Part shown: one piece after another, positions 45,767-57,026 of the stretch | Numbering within the stretch: position 1 is the first letter of the stretch | Layout of the letters: the number at the start of each line of letters is the position of its first letter | NCBI GenBank assembly: GCA_028551475.1 | Contig: CM052362.1 | Span: forward strand, 9,671,354 to 9,735,353 | Source: Casuarina equisetifolia | Taxonomy: Eukaryota > Streptophyta > Magnoliopsida > Fagales > Casuarinaceae | Length of the DNA: 64,000 nucleotides | Direction: 5' to 3' | The notes under the pieces: generated by a model | Told to the model about the DNA's origin: nothing | Seen by the model: only the letters and a program-made list of their open reading frames with translations | Database searches by the model: none | Program-made: the position numbers and the translations under genes

Positions 45767-46412
45767 TGTTAGGTATAATGGCCAACCAAGAAAGGGGTGG
45801 GGGTTGGGGGGGGGGGGGGCGTAGAGGGGTTGAATTGGTTATTTAGCTTTAGGTTTATTAATTGGTTTTCTAAAACACAAAAATGAGCATTAACATAGAG
45901 CAAACACAAATACAAGGTTTACCATGGTGGTTCAGCACTCACACCTACATCCACCCTATTCTTCCTCTAATCAAACTAATTCAAGTCCATTTTACTCATT
46001 GATTAGGAGAAAACATTTTCCTTACCTTCACAGTCCCTTCTCCAAAGGATTAAGGTACAATGAGGTTACAATTAAAGGTTATTCCAACCTTGTTACAAAG
46101 TAAATCCTTAATGATATATAGTTTGTGAGGGATAGTGCTAGTCAGAGAGCTTTCTGGATATAAAGTGACAATGAAAGCTTTAATCACGAACTAATATTTT
46201 CTTCTAGCTCAAGAAATATTCTTTTGGGACTTAGATAAAATTGCAATATATAAAGATGTAGGAAACCAACTACTTTATAATATCATTAATTGATATTATA
46301 ATTTGCACACCTTTTATTTTCTTTAGTTTTATTTTGCACATCACTATATGAAAAATATTTATATATATTTAACAACAAAATTTGTCATAACAAAACATAT
46401 CTTTTTCTAACA
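45767..46412 (-). repeat. Copia-C 5' LTR, internally deleted
   Basis: At 646 bp it is far shorter than the 1393-bp 3' LTR. Its two parts join near 46193, where CTTTAATCACGAA meets CTAATATTTTCTTC. The missing middle is present in the 3' LTR. A G-rich tract lies at 45794-45829. Confidence 0.85.
45794..45829 (+). repeat. G-run cluster (G-quadruplex-type motif)
   Basis: Four G tracts of 4, 5, 14 and 4 bases are separated by 1, 2 and 6 bases. This fits the pattern of an intramolecular G-quadruplex. The 3' LTR has only a single G7 at this place, so the tract expanded in this copy (or is a sequencing/assembly slip). Confidence 0.75.
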
Positions 46413-46417
46413 CTTAC

Positions 46418-48290
46418 TAACTAGTTAAGGGTAGAAGAGAGCCTATTAAGGCAAAACCTAAGGTTCAATGTTTACAACTAGGTGATTAGAATTCTAGCTA
46501 TTTCTTCAAGAGCATTCAATCAAGAAAGAATAAGTCCAACATTTACTCAATTACATTATGAGATGACACTCTATCAATGGATCTTGATTCTATTAAGGAT
46601 ACATTTGTTAGTTACTATAGGAACTTACTCAACTACAAGCCAACCTAAGAATCTATTAGTAAATCATTCCTTAAGGAAGCCATAAATAAGGGATACCATG
46701 CCATTTCATGGAAAACCTTACTTATGCTCATATTTTATTATAAATTAAAGATACCACTTTTTTAATGAAAAATGGTAAAGCCTTTAGTCTTTATGGTTAT
46801 AATGCTAGTTTTTTCAAAGCTTCATGAATATCATGGGAGATGATGTATCAAAGGCCATCTAGTTTTTCTTCACATGAGGTCATATGCTTAGAGAAATCAA
46901 TGCCACTCACCTCACCTTAACCCCAAAAGTTTCAAACCCCATAGGGGTAAGCCAAACTCATGTTGTAATATCATATATAAATGTGTGAAAAAATCTTATG
47001 TAACAAGTTAACACCCATCCTCCCACATATGATATTAAAAAGGCAATACTTTTGTGAAAAGAGAAGGATAACAGAAAACATTCTTTTGTCACACTTACAT
47101 GGATACCATAAGGAGGAAAATAGTCCTATATTTGCTTTAAGAGTTGACATGATGAAGGCATATGATCCATTGAATTGGAATTTCCTACATTTGAAAATGG
47201 AAGTAATTAGATTTCCTATGAGCTTTACTAGTTGGGTAATGTCCTATATCAAGACAAAAAAAATTCTTCATGAATAATAATGGGGAACTTGTTGATTACT
47301 TCTTCATAGGTAAAGGTCTTATAAAATGGAACCCATTATCACTATACCTAGATAGCTATGGAGGCATTACTAGTTTGTTTGGAAAATTCTATGGATGCTT
47401 CAGGGTTTCAATACCATTGGCGATGTTTTAAGAAAGCTATAACATATTTGAGCTTTGTTGACAACCTATTCCATTTTAATAGATAAGACAAAAATTCTAT
47501 TTAGGTTTTCGTCATAGGTCTTCAAAGGTTCCAACTAATCTCAACACTTCAAACAAATCAAAGGAATAGTACTATGCATACATTTATAATGTAGGCTCAA
47601 AGGTGCAAGAATTTATCTTATCATTGGGATACACTATCAAAGAGCTTCCTAAACCTAAGGGTTCCTTTGTCATAAAAATATTGAAAAACCATGATTGTAA
47701 AATTTTGGTTTTTAGGATCCTTGCTAAAATCTAGCATTGGACTATTAAGTTTTTGTCATATGTAGGAAGAATCCAACTAATAAAAGGTAGTTTTGTTCTT
47801 GATGCAAACATATTGGGTTTTCCTATTTATCCTTTCTAGTAAAATATCAAAACAAATGGACTAAGTGATGGAGAGATTCTTATGATTAGCTTAAAATTCA
47901 AGGGACATAGTATCAAAGTTGTTGGAATTAGGAATGTATAAGTAAAGCTAAAGGTTGCCTAGGTATATGAAAATTCGAGTATCAGAACAAAATTGCACAA
48001 ACAAAACACATATTCAAAGTTACATTATATCATATTCGGAGTGAAAGAAATAAAAGAGGATTCAATGATAAAAGTTTACACAGCTTGACTATTATTATAA
48101 AAATCAAGAAGAATGTGATAAACAAGATTTATTTAATTAGAGGAGTAAAACCTATAAATTATAATAAGTTTTTGTAAGAACTTTGAAATTTTTCAAATAC
48201 AGTTCTTGAGCTTAACTAATGATGTTGTAACTAAACAACTTTGTATTTCTTTTAGTGATATATAATGCTTAACCTTCCATAAAAAAAATT
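46418..48290 (+). pseudogene. LINE-2 reverse transcriptase and 3' end
   Basis: After Copia-C the LINE frame resumes (QLGD then NSSYF-like residues, STNLL). It shows the motif A region LRVDMMKAYDPLNWNFLHLK at 47145-47200 and MSFTSWVMSYIKT. The catalytic FADD region is not intact. The tail from 48020 matches LINE-1. Confidence 0.75.
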
Positions 48291-48299
48291 AATTGTATA

Positions 48300-48750
48300 A
48301 AATGGATGCTAAGAGTACCTTTTTTAATGAAATAATAAAAGAAGACCTTTTCGTTTAGTTGCCCTTAGGATTTGAGGATCCTTTGCTACCAGATCATGTT
48401 TTTAAGTTAAATAAAGCACTTTATGGCTTCAAACAAGCCCCATGAGCTTGGCATGAAAAGCTAAATAGTTTTTTTTTTAAATAATGGTTTTGTTAAAGGA
48501 AAAGTTGATACAACTCTTTACACTAAAAACAAAGAAAATGACATATTGATTACTTATGTACATGTGGATGAGATAATATTTAGGTCTACAAAAGATGAGT
48601 TGTGCAAAGAATTTGCTAAGAAAATACACAATGAATTTGAAATGAGCATGATGGGACAATTGAATTTCTTCCTTAGATTACAAATAAAGCAAATGGAATA
48701 TTCATATTTCAATCAAAATTTACAAAGGATCTTTTGAAATGATTAAAATT
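48300..48750 (+). pseudogene. Copia reverse transcriptase fragment
   Basis: Reading gives MDAKSTFFNEIIKEDLFV, KALYGFKQAP, KGKVDTTLYTK and MMGQLNFFLRLQIKQ. The catalytic YVDD is HVDE. It is a short orphan fragment that stops near 48740. Confidence 0.85.
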
Positions 48751-48769
48751 TGAGAACGTTAAATCTACC

Positions 48770-49075
48770 ATCAAGCCTTGGCCAAGAATAATAGTACAAA
48801 TAACAACAATATTGAGGCTTACTTCATCACGATGCCACCACCATCCGCAATGTTTGATTTAGATTGGTTCACAAACTCAAGAGCCACCAATCATATTACT
48901 ACATCCATTGATGGCCTTCAAGATTTAACATCACACAACAGTAATCAATAGGTTACTATAAGAAATGGTGTTAGCCTCCCTATGACTTATATTGGAAGTT
49001 TTTTCTTTTTTACCACACTTTACACTTAAAAATATTCTTGTGGTGCCTTTAATTTCAAAAAGTTATTATTTGATG
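48770..49075 (+). pseudogene. Copia protease fragment
   Basis: Residues include MFDLDWFTNSRATNHIT (active-site D-S-G degraded to N-S-R) and TIRNGVSLPMTYIGSFFF. It lies downstream of the reverse transcriptase fragment, the wrong order for one element, so it comes from another insertion. Confidence 0.7.
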
Positions 49076-49794
49076 TGGATTGGTCCAAGCCCAATAAACC
49101 CAATCAACCTGGTCAAAGGATAAAGATGCTACTCCAAAAATGTTGCACCGTAAAGAGAAATTTTTGTTAAGTGTTCAAAGTAGTTACATTGAAGAAAGCA
49201 TCTTTGACAAGTGATGACATCATTTATTCTTCTTTTGTTATTTATTGTTTTGTTAGTTCCAATAAGACTACATTCATAATAAGGTCTATCTTGACCACAT
49301 TTAATGCTTTGTTTTCTTTTTGTGTACCTTAATTCTTTAAAAATAAAGGTTATAAACACATTTGTGAAAACCATATATGAATGTTTGAGATAAAAAAAAA
49401 ATTATTTTCTATCATTTTAGTTTCCTATCTTTACTTTCTTTATTTTTTTACATTTCAAGCTTTTGCCTTATGCCTTCACTTTCTTGCCTTTAAGTTCTTG
49501 CACTTTTTAGTTCCTATGTTTATTTTCTTGCTTTTAATTCCTACACCTTTAAATTCATACCTTTACTTTCTGCTATTTAAATTTCCTTGCAAAGTTAAAT
49601 TTTTGCATCTTTAAAATTTACCTTGGAATTGGGAAGATGCAATTAGACTCCCCAATTTAGAATTTATGCATCTTTTAAATCAAGAAGATGCAAAAATATT
49701 TAAAATTTACCTTGGAATTTTAAAAAAAAATATAAATTGTTAGATGAAGATAAGAGCTCCAATTTAGAATTTATCCTAACTTCACCTAGTTACA
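49076..49794. other. AT-rich, pyrimidine-rich interval
   Basis: Repetitive T/C-rich words (for example CTTTACTTTCTT and TTTAAATTC variants) fill 49400-49620. An internal direct repeat of AAAATTTACCTTGGAATT occurs at about 49614 and 49700. The last ~60 bases continue into Copia-D copy 2. A hydrophobic open frame at 49381-49614 is a by-product of the T-richness. Confidence 0.4.
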
Positions 49795-49799
49795 TACCT

Positions 49800-50527
49800 T
49801 GATGCGGATCTGATGGTGGGATTGAGCAAGCTTGGGTTAAAGATGATATTTGAAAATCATTTTCTTAAACAAGAATTTCTAGGTTTTTTATGAGAAAATA
49901 AGTGTTTAGGTAGGGAGAAAGGGAGAAAAACTAAAATAAGAAAAATTAAAACAAAAGATAGATGTTAAGTAATCACTCCAAGATGTAAAAGTAGTGTCAC
50001 TAGTCAAGAAGGTGCTCCACCACTTATCTTTGGCAAAAATTGGATAAAGAAAGCAAAAGTTGAAACATATGACTTAGGGTTTTCTATTCTTTGTGAAAAA
50101 AAAAAAAGCAAGTCCACCCATAGCTGAAATGATACTCCCTTTAAATAAACAACTAAACCTAACCCTAAGGATCCTTAAAATTAAGGAAATCTCAAAAAAA
50201 TTAGGGATCCTAATAATTATAGAAATCTAAATAATTTAAGGATCTAGACATTTAAAGAAAACAATAAGAAAGGATATAATCTCCAACAATAAATAAACCC
50301 TAGGAAATTAAGGACTCATGACTATTTTGGACACCTTAACATTAATGATGAAACCCTAAGTCATCTCAAGGATTCTAGAGAATATTCCAAGGACTTCTTG
50401 AGATTCTCTTCAACTTTTCCCTTTTTGGACCCACTAGATCATACTATGGCCTAAACATGTATTTGTTGAGACATTTAATATATGGGCTAGGCCATTATTT
50501 TGGGTTGGCATAGTTGTTCCTACATCA
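49800..50527. mobile_element. 728-bp TG...CA element with TACCT duplication (solo LTR or TRIM-like)
   Basis: TACCT flanks it at 49795-49799 and 50528-50532. Its ends TGATGCGGATC and TCCTACATCA are imperfect inverted repeats (TGATGCGGA against TGATGTAGGA). It has no coding. It splits a Copia-D copy: the sequence across the site is continuous in copy 1 near 4080-4095. A 5-bp duplication and TG...CA suggest a solo LTR; the longer inverted ends leave a small DNA transposon possible. Orientation is unknown. Confidence 0.75.
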
Positions 50528-50532
50528 TACCT

Positions 50533-51880
50533 CCAAAATCAACACCTAGAACACCTTGTTCTACTCTTGTAAGATTGAAACCCTTGAATGAAGTTTATGA
50601 TATTAGGTAACATTTTGATGTAATATATGAAAAGACAACAACTTAAGATGTATGATTCAAGCAATAAAGGAGGAGATACAAACCATAGGAAAGAATGGAA
50701 CATGGGAATTATTAGACATGCTTCAAAATAAGGTAGTTGTAGTGGTTGAGTGAATCTATAAGATGAAAACAAAGGTTGATGAGAATATCCAACAACACAA
50801 AGCTAGATTAGTAGCCAAATGGTACTCAAATGTAAAATAAACTTTTCTAAATGGAGAAATCAAGGAGGTGGTGTATGTGGAACAACTCTTGCATTTAAGA
50901 TGGAGAGATAAAAAATGGAGGTCTTAAAGCTAAAGAAAGCCTTTTATGGTCTAAAGCATGCTTCTCAAGCTTAATATGCTAACATAAAAGAGTATTTTTC
51001 TAAAGAAGATCTAGAAAAATTCCAAGTGAATCCTCCTTGTTTATTGAAAGAAAAGGTACAACATTTCTCATTACTTTTTTATAAATTGATGATTTAATTT
51101 TTATTAGTAGTAGTGATAAAATCATTGTTGAGTTCAAAAGTAGTATTTATAGTACTTTTGCTGAATGATTTGAACTTCGTAAAGCATTTCTTGAGGTTAA
51201 ACAAGGGCATGATGGAATTTTCGCATCACAAAAGCTATTCATTAAAAGCTCATTGTCCAACTCTAGGCTGGAAAGTTGTAGAAATCATACAGGAAGCCTC
51301 GTACACCTTACTACTTCAAAGACTTGACTTTGTATTTGTTGTTAAATTCTTATTCCAATGTATAAAAAAATCCAATTGAAAACCCATAGCAATGCCAAAG
51401 GGTGCCAAGATACTTGCAAAAAACCAAAAGATAGGGATGTGTTACGGACGGAATAAGTAAGTAAAACAATGGGATATGTGATATTGACTGTTGAGAATTT
51501 AAAATCTCAAGAGCACTTCAAGATATGTTTCACTTTAGGCTTTACCGCTTTTTCTTGGTACTAAAAAAAAGTTTGTAACCTTATCTTCAATTGAAGATGA
51601 ATATAAGGCCACAACAGCCACCACAAGTCAAACAATATTAATTAAGAGATTGTTTGAAGAGAATGCAGTCAAAGAGGATTGTTCAAATTAATTATAACGG
51701 AAAATTTACTATAGCTATGGCAAAGGACCCAATGTATCATTCTAAAACCCATTATATAGCTATCAGGTTTCATTTTGTTAGAGAGATAATTAACAACGGC
51801 GACATAGTGTGATGTTGCAAGACGGAGGAGCAAAAGGTTGATATTTTTAGAAAGAGTCTACCAAGGCAATAAAATGAATA
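50533..51880 (+). pseudogene. Copia-D copy 2: reverse transcriptase and RNase H remnant
   Basis: Frames give KNGTWELLDM (50690), HKARLVAKWYSN, TFLNGEIKEVVYVEQ, ALYGLKHAS-like, YIDDLIF-like and FELRKAFLEVKQGHDGIF. RNase H residues appear to about 51760 (HSKTHYIAIRFHFVREI), then KVDIFRKSLPRQ. It is collinear with Copia-D copy 1 at its left end. Confidence 0.8.
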
Positions 51881-52380
51881 CTTCAAAGAGTAAATCGGAA
51901 TTGTTGCTGACTACACTGAGGAGAAGCGTTGAAGTAATCCAATCACAAGCCCAAATCAACCTTCCCAGTTTAAGAAAAAAGCTAAGGTGGACTACCTACA
52001 TGAGAGTCATTTGAAGAAACAAGAGGGAGACACCCAAGGCTTGGTGAACAGTGAAGAGGGCTAAAAAGAATCAAAGACCATCATTCCTTTTTCCTGTGGA
52101 AACAAAGATCTTAGAAAGGTTGTTTTCGACTGAAGATGGAGATACATATTTTTGAAGGTCTCAAATGCTTCATGAAGCTAAGTTTTATGATTTGTTAACC
52201 ATTTAATTACGTTTTGCTTTTTGTTTCTTTCAATAGATTTTGGGTTTATCGTTTGACATAGAGTTGCGAGATGTAGAAATCTCTTGTTTTTATAGCTGTA
52301 ATCTGTCTTGGTCTTCTAACAATCTACGAGTTACCCATCTAGAAACCAATCCAAAAACGTGCACATAACAAAGGTACCAA
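51881..52380. other. Interval between Copia-D and Gypsy-2
   Basis: No coding domain is recognised. It may contain the 3' end of Copia-D and the 5' leader of Gypsy-2. Confidence 0.35.
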
Positions 52381-52389
52381 AGACCAAGC

Positions 52390-53335
52390 CGGAAATGGCT
52401 AGTCAGGATCTTGGCACTTTGGCCATAGAACTGAAGGCAGAATTTCTTATGTAGATTAGCGAGATGATGAGTATCATGCAAAAGCGCTCTGCCAATGTAC
52501 ATTTTCAAATGGAGGCCATAAACTTCAAGCCTAAGCTTGAGAATGGGGAATCGTCAAACCCACCCTTGGCTGGAGGGCAGTCCTAAACAACCAATCATGG
52601 AGCAACCGCAAACCACATAAGATGGGAACCATAATGCTAGAGTTCCCCGATATGACAATTTGGAGGATTCAATGGGATGGTGGCAAGGGCCACGCACTTC
52701 TTTAACTACCACGGGACGCCAAAAGAGGAAAGTGTGCCAATTTTGTCTTGGCACCTCGAAGACGACGTTCATTTCTGGTACCAACTCCTAAAAGATCAAG
52801 CCAAGGATGGAGTGGCTACTTGGAAGTAATTAATGGACAACGTCTGTTTGCGATATTGGCCCTCAAGCTTCTAAGACTTCTTTAGAGACCTGATCAAAAA
52901 CCAACAAATTGTCTCGGTAGATGAATACCAAGCAAAGTTTTCTAAGTTTTTGGTATTTCTCATTTACGCCATCAGTATTTCTCATTTACATGAAGCATGG
53001 GAACAAGCCAGGTGAGCAATGCCTACCCAAATGAAGAGGAGTCCTTCCGCAACCCTTAAGAAGCTTTCAGTACCCACTAACTCCCCTACAAAGCTAGTGT
53101 TACCCATAAAGAAGCTTTCACCCGTTGGACTCGTTGATAGAAAAGCCTGCAACCTCTGTTACCCATGAAGAAGCTTTCATCCGCTGGACTTGATGGAAAA
53201 GCCTGTGACCTTTGCTTCAACTATAGCAAAAAGTACGTGTTGGAGCATTGCTTGAAACTGCTCTTTTTAATCACGGGAAAGGAAGAAATGGAACCCAAAG
53301 AACTTCTGGAATGCTTGGAGACGCTGAATATCTAA
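52390..53335 (+). pseudogene. Gypsy-2 gag remnant
   Basis: The capsid region reads ARATHFFNYHGTPKEESVPI, SWHLEDDVHFWYQLLKDQ and SVDEYQAKFSKFLVFL, typical of Retrotrans_gag. Short Cys-containing repeats (RKACNLCY and a duplicate near 53200) may be knuckle remnants. PMKKLS-type words repeat at 53107 and 53165. Confidence 0.78.
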
Positions 53336-53340
53336 GTTAC

Positions 53341-54026
53341 TATTGGGTTAGTCCAGCCCATATTCGGGGACTTATTATTGGATCTAATTAGGGTAATGTG
53401 GCCCTAAGGTTTAAAAGAAAAATATAGGGTTTTTTCTTTAAGAAAAGAGGTGAGTGGCCGTCAAAAAAGAAAAGAGAGAGAGAAAAGAAAAGAGCAGAAT
53501 TTCGCAGGAATTAGAGGCCCTGCGCAGCAGTTGATCAAACATCTGATCAAGGTTGATCCGTGGTCCGATTGAACTGCTTTTTTGTTAGCAGGTTCGGGAT
53601 TGGGTGTTCTTCATTGTGAACGGTTGGATCGTCGTTTGGATCTCTTGAAGTCAGCATATTGTGGTCAAAAATCTGGGTGATATTTCTCTAACTTTTCTTG
53701 GTTAAGTTGTTGTTTACAACTTGTTTTTCACTATTTATTGGTGATTCTATTGTTGTTGAATCAGTAAATCTTTGTCCTGTTACTATTGTTAAGGACTTGA
53801 TTGGGTTGTATCCTAATGATTGATATAGTGGAGATTTGGGTGGACTCCGTGATTAGTCCCGTGGTTTTTTATCCTTCACATTGGAGGAGTTTTTCCACGT
53901 AGAAATTCTTTTGTGTTGATTGTGATTTGCTTATTTTACTTGTGATTCGAATACATCATTGGTGTTTTAGTATTTCCTCATAGGTTCAATCAAAGTAGAA
54001 AACTTTATACGTCGTTTTTCCTATCA
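53341..54026 (+). repeat. Copia-E 5' LTR
   Basis: 686 bp. The first dinucleotide is TA instead of TG (TATTGGGTTAG against TGTTGGGTTAG in the 3' LTR), so the terminus has mutated. It ends CCTATCA. Transcription should begin in this LTR; an AT-rich stretch is seen near 53412-53432 but no clear TATA box was fixed. Confidence 0.96.
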
Positions 54027-54029
54027 GAG

Positions 54030-54042
54030 TGGTATCAAGAGC
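54030..54042 (+). other. Copia-E primer-binding site (initiator Met tRNA)
   Basis: TGGTATCAAGAGC, three bases after the LTR, equals the plant copia primer consensus TGGTATCAGAGC with one added A. Confidence 0.88.
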
Positions 54043-54081
54043 TTAGGTTGTGGTTGTTTTATCTTTAGATTTGATTGAACG

Positions 54082-54987
54082 ATGGAACTAAGCACTAACA
54101 GGATGATTAGTTTGAATGGAAGAAACTTTCATGTTTGGAAGGGTAAGATGGAAGATTTGCTTTATGTGAAACGTTGGCACTTACCGGTGTTTAGTGAAAC
54201 TAAACCAGATAATATGAGTGAGGCCGATTGGACTCTTGAGCATAAAATTGTATGCGGGTTCATTCAACAATTTGTAGATGAGAATGTTTTGAATCACATT
54301 AGTAAAGAAACACATGCTCGGACTCTATGGAACAAACTTGAATCTTTGTATGCTCGAAAGACTGGAAATAATAAGATGTATTTAATGAAGCAACTTATTA
54401 GCTTGAAATACAAAGATGGGCAATCCATATCTGATCATTTGAATGAGTTTCAGGGAATGTGAGATCAACTTTCAGGCATGAATATGAAGTTTGAAGATGA
54501 AGTACAAGGACTTTGGTTACTTGGTACTTTACCAGAATTTTGGGAAACATTTCGTATGTCAGTGAGTAACTCTACTCCCGATGGAATTGTCACTATGGAT
54601 TTTGCCAAGACTAGTATTTTGAATGAAGAGATGAGAAGAAAGAGTCAGGGTTCTTTGTCTCATTCTGAAGCTTTGGTTGTTGAAAATAGGGGGAGAAGTC
54701 ATAGTAGAGGTCCGAGAGGTTATAACAAAAGTCGAAGTAAGTCTAGATCAAGGCATAAAAATATAGAGTGCCATCATTGTGGCAAGATGGGTCATATCAA
54801 GAAAAATTGCTTCCAGCTGAAAAATGAAAAGAAAAATGGTAAAGGTAGAAATGAGAAGAAGAAAGTTAATGAAAGTGAGGAGAAGAAGGACAACAATGAT
54901 AATGATCGAGTTACAACAGTTACTAATGAACTTGTTATTGTGTGCTATGATGATAATGTGAATTTTGCAAGCAATGAGACAAGTTAG
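54082..54987 (+). pseudogene. Copia-E gag with internal stop
   Basis: It starts MELSTNRMISLNGRNFHVWK, then GKMEDLLYVKRWH. A UBN2-type domain follows with TLWNKLESLYARKTGNNKMY. TGA at 54460-54462 interrupts after LNEFQGM; the frame resumes with LLGTLPEFWETFRMSVSNS. The knuckle CHHCGKMGHIKKNC is perfect. A basic Lys/Asn-rich tail ends at 54987. Gag binds element RNA and builds the particle. Confidence 0.92.
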
Positions 54988-55802
54988 TAATTGATAGTGG
55001 TGCTTCTCTTCATATTACTTTCAAGAGGGAGTTCTTTACTTCTTATACTCCTAGAAACTTTGGTACATTGAAGATGGGTAATGATTGCTTGGCTAAAGTT
55101 ACAGGTGTGGGAGATGTATGCTTGGAGACTCGTAATAGATCCAAGTTGGTTCTCAAGAATGTTAGACATGTACCAGAAATTCGCTTGAATTTGATTTCTA
55201 CCGGATAACTTGATAATGAAGGTTTTTGCAATATCTTCAATAATGGACAATGAAAACTTACTAAGGGTTCATTAGTTATTGCTAGAGGCAAGAAAGAGTC
55301 TTTTTTGTATTTATTTCAGGCCAAAATTTCCAAGAACATTTGTAATGTAGTGAAAGATGGGAATGCAAGTGCTTTATGGCATAAAAGGTTAAGTCACATG
55401 AGTGAAAAGGGCATGAATGTATTGGCAAAGAAGAACTTGTTATCTGGGATTAAGAGTACAAAACTTGAGAAGTGTGCACATTGTTTAGCTGAAAAACAGA
55501 AAAGAGTTTCATTCTATAGTCACCCTCCTTCAAGAAAATCAGATTTCTTGGAGTTAGTACACTCAGATGTTTGTGGCCCAGTTAACCCGAGGATGCTTGG
55601 TGGAGCATCCTACTTTGTGACCTTTATTGATGACTACTCAAGAAAGGTTTGGGTTTATATTTTGATGTCAAAAGATCAAGTACTAGATGTGTTTAAGCAG
55701 TTTCAAGTTTCAGTAGAGCGGCAAACTGGAAAGAAGTTGAAATGCATTCGATCAGATAATGGTGGTGAGTACATTGGACCATTTGATGAGTATTGTAGGT
55801 AA
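54988..55802 (+). pseudogene. Copia-E protease and integrase N-half
   Basis: The protease DSGASLHIT is at about 54997-55023 with its catalytic D-S-G intact, one frame off gag. Stops occur at 55206 (TAA) and 55251 (TGA, at an expected Trp). From 55305 come the HHCC zinc region (WHKRLSHMSEKGMNVL, CAHCLAEKQ) and the integrase core with the first two acidic residues (HSDVCGPV, FIDDYSRKVW, RSDNGGEYIG). TAA at 55800 probably arose from a Gln codon. The protease would cut the polyprotein and the integrase would join cDNA to the genome. Confidence 0.92.
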
Positions 55803-57026
55803 CATGGTATTCGACATCAGAAAACACCTCCAAAAATACCTCAGTTGAATGGTATAGCGGAACAAATGAATAGGATATTGGTTGAGAGAGTTAGATGCAT
55901 GATTTCAAATGCTAACTTGCCAAAGACATTTTGGGGTGAGGCATTACTTACAGCAGCTTATGTTATTAATCTATCTCTAACTGTTGCTTTAGATGGTGAT
56001 GTGCCAGATAGAGTTTGGTTTGGCAAGGATGTTTCCTATAACCATCTAAGAGTATTTGGTTGCAAAGCATTTGTTCATATTCCAAAGGATGAGAGGTCTA
56101 AGTTAGATGTCAAGACACGAGAATGTATATTTCTTGGTTATGGTTCTGATGAATTTGGCTACAGGTGTTATGAGCCAGCTGTGAAGAAAATTGTGAGCAG
56201 TCGTGATGTTGTATTTTTTGAGAATCAAAATATGATAGATATTGGCCAGAGTGAGAAGAATATGTCACAAGGCTCTAAGATTGGTATTGATATTGATCTA
56301 ATTCCTTCAAATGATTTACAGGGACAATTGCCAGAACAAGTTGAGAGTGATATTCAGCATGATGTTCAGGATCAGGTTCAGAATGACCAACAGGTTGCAG
56401 ATAATATTGACACTCAGACAGATAATGTTGTTGATGTTCAGCAGAATCCATCTTCAGTTCCACCATTGAGGAGGTCTACTAGAGGTCGCCATCCATCCTC
56501 TAGATACTCCACTGAGGAGTATGTATTGTTGACTAATGCAAGTGAGCCTGAGAGCTTTGAAGAAGCAGCAGAGGATGTGGATAAGAAAAAATGGGTTCAT
56601 GCAATGCAAGATGAGTTGAAATCTTTGCATGATAATCAAACATTTGAGTTGGTAACATTGCCTAAGGGCAAGAAAGCTTTGAAGAATCGTTGGATTTATA
56701 GATTGAAGCATGATGAAAATTCTTCACAACCTCGATACAAAGCTAGACTAGTTGTTAAAGGTTTCAGTCAGAAAAATGGAATTGATTATGATGAGATTTT
56801 CTCACCTGTTGTGAAAATGTCTTCAATTCGAGTGGTTTTGGGATTGGCTTCCAGTCTTGATCTTGAAATTGAGCAAATGGATGTAAAGACTGCTTTTCTT
56901 CATGGTGACCTAAATGAAGAAATTTATATGGAGCAACCAGAGGGTTTTAAAAAAAAAGGTAAAGGGAACTATGTTTGCAAGCTAAAGAAAAGTTTATATG
57001 GCTTAAAACAGGCACCGAGACAATGA
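55803..57026 (+). pseudogene. Copia-E integrase C-half and reverse transcriptase N-half
   Basis: The 393-codon frame from 55845 has the integrase NGIAEQMNR (catalytic Glu) and [16 protein letters not shown]. After a Gln/Asp-rich hinge comes the reverse transcriptase: [55 protein letters not shown] and [11 protein letters not shown]. It ends at TGA 57024-57026 where Trp is expected. Confidence 0.95.

Larger units (their letters stand above)
37035..46412 (-). mobile_element. Copia-C: SIRE-like Ty1/copia element, target duplication CTTAC
   Basis: It is flanked by CTTAC at 37030-37034 and 46413-46417. LTRs are 37035-38427 (3') and 45767-46412 (5', internally deleted). Pol runs from 45680 down to about 39560 on the minus strand with the same gene order as Copia-A and related proteins, but a different LTR subfamily. 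A gypsy LTR fragment (38476-39530) and a solo LTR (41405-42901) are inserted. It is inactive. Confidence 0.9.
34801..48290 (+). mobile_element. LINE-2: L1-type LINE split by Copia-C
   Basis: ORF1 (about 35090-35760) and endonuclease (36055-36600) precede Copia-C. Reverse transcriptase (46418-47300) and the 3' end (48020-48290, collinear with 27330-27563 of LINE-1) follow it. The 5' limit is uncertain: an 84-codon frame at 34826-35080 may be its N-terminal part. An A-run near 48280 marks the 3' end. No target duplication is visible. It is heavily mutated. Confidence 0.75.

Noticed and set aside
49381..49614. Hydrophobic 77-codon frame resembling a membrane protein
   Set aside because: T-rich low-complexity DNA encodes Phe/Leu by composition alone.
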